From assembly GCA_017510405.1 (NCBI GenBank), contig JAFWNG010000041.1, positions 1-64,000 on the forward strand: 64,000 bases of DNA. The letters are read 5' to 3'. The translations under genes and the position numbers were made by a program. The notes under the pieces are model-generated. The model was not told where the DNA came from. It did not search any database and worked only from the letters and a program-made list of their open reading frames with translations. Positions 63,458 to 64,000 of this stretch are shown here, piece after piece. This stretch comes from Solobacterium sp. GTDB taxonomy: Bacteria > Bacillota_I > Bacilli_A > Erysipelotrichales > Erysipelotrichaceae. Within the stretch, counting starts at the first letter, position 1. Every line of letters begins with the position of its first letter.

Positions 63458-63527
63458 TACCATTCTGTAAAAATCATATCAAAAACTTCAGATTCCTTAC
63501 ACAGCAGCGTTGCAGGACGCGTGTTCA

Positions 63528-63556
63528 TTGACTCTGACGCTTTAGTGTAATAAACT
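63528..63556 (+). promoter_or_regulatory. Promoter of the aminotransferase gene
   Basis: TTGACT and TAAACT are spaced 17 bp. A hairpin GCTGATACAG-like dyad (CTGATAC / GTATCAG, 63556-63579) follows in the leader. Confidence 0.45.
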
Positions 63557-63594
63557 GATACCATTACAGCTGTATCAGCTGAAAGGAGACTGTC

Positions 63595-64000
63595 ATGATC
63601 AATAACACAATGAAAAACTATGGGAATAACCGTTCCGTCATCCGTGATCTGTTTGAATTCGGCAACCAGCGCAAAGCTGTCGTCGGCGCAGAGAATGTCT
63701 TTGATTTCAGTCTCGGAAACCCGAACGTTCCCGCCCCGGCGAAAGTCAACGCAACGATCCGGGAACTTCTGGATACGAAAAATGATATTTATCTGCACGG
63801 CTACACCTCGGCACAGGGTGACGCCGCCTGCAGAGAAGCCGTCGTAAAGGATCTGAACAAACGCTTCGGCACTTCCTTCCGTAAGGAAAACCTGTATATG
63901 ACCTGCGGCGCCGCGGCTTCGCTCAAGATCGTACTGACTGCTCTGTACACACCGGGTGACGAAGTTGTCGTCTTCACACCGTATTTCCCGGAATACCGCG
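63595..64000 (+). CDS. Pyridoxal-phosphate aminotransferase class I, C-terminus beyond window
   Basis: The first 135 residues are visible from the ATG at 63595, 5 nt after GAAAGGAGA. FDFSLGNPNVPAPAKVNATI, the HGYTSAQGDAACREAVV segment and MTCGAAASLKIVLTALYTPGDEV match class I/II aminotransferases. The cofactor lysine lies outside the window. Its specificity cannot be judged. Confidence 0.9.
   Translation, partial: MINNTMKNYGNNRSVIRDLFEFGNQRKAVVGAENVFDFSLGNPNVPAPAKVNATIRELLDTKNDIYLHGYTSAQGDAACREAVVKDLNKRFGTSFRKENLYMTCGAAASLKIVLTALYTPGDEVVVFTPYFPEYR

Overview
The window looks like a chromosome segment of a low-to-moderate GC Bacillota. An Erysipelotrichia-like anaerobe is my best guess, but this is inference only. 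Supporting signs are a CpsB/CpsD/EpsG-type exopolysaccharide locus, Gram-positive style Shine-Dalgarno sites, a CIRCE operator before ftsH, a mannose-family PTS, a GH1 6-phospho-beta-glucosidase and DUF4214-bearing secreted proteins. No phage, IS element or CRISPR array was seen.

Layout. (1) 1-16438, minus strand: one very long exopolysaccharide operon. It starts with a CpsB-type tyrosine phosphatase, an Ig-like membrane protein and two tandem Wzz-BY-kinases. An EpsG polymerase and a dozen glycosyltransferase and modification genes follow, and the operon runs off the left edge. The distal part (roughly 1-10700) is visibly more AT-rich than the regulatory part. (2) 16614-17744: a lone acyltransferase. 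(3) 18118-21068: CIRCE operator, ftsH and an AraC regulator. (4) 21175-25989: a 1604-residue secreted protein with three near-identical esterase modules and C-terminal DUF4214 repeats. (5) 26092-29304: a CASTOR/POLLUX-type channel, and an Rpn-family nuclease carrying nineteen tandem copies of a 12-bp repeat. (6) 29348-39242: a sugar-sensing and uptake block. Two membrane-anchored binding proteins flank a histidine kinase and a LuxR-type regulator, followed by a mannose-family PTS; lgt and a 6-phospho-beta-glucosidase lie beside it. (7) 39857-47025: a six-gene plus-strand operon of vWA protein, PP2C phosphatase, Ser/Thr kinase with zinc ribbon, GrpE-like protein, lidless Hsp70 and transglutaminase-like protease. 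This resembles the TerY-phosphatase-kinase triad of Ter-linked stress systems, here joined to a private chaperone pair. It is the best candidate for an unusual system. (8) 47035-52765: HdeD-like and LemA-like membrane proteins, a 2-hydroxyacid dehydrogenase, a DisA_N-like protein and a PhoP/PhoR pair. (9) 52888-64000: a Na/Pi cotransporter, a MATE exporter, a cysteine-free CMD protein, tRNA-Val(CAC), a rhodanese lipoprotein, a HAD phosphatase, the AmmeMemoRadiSam pair, a membrane-anchored MerR operon and the start of an aminotransferase.

How parts fit together. CpsB and the two BY-kinases probably control chain length and export of the polymer built by the downstream transferases and EpsG. 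In the sugar block, the two binding proteins probably report ligand to the kinase and regulator. The regulator may act through a TGACA-N2-TGTCA palindrome found both before the sensor operon and before the PTS operon. Pho-box-like repeats precede phoP and the Na/Pi transporter. All functions are inferred by eye from sequence motifs; no database search was possible.
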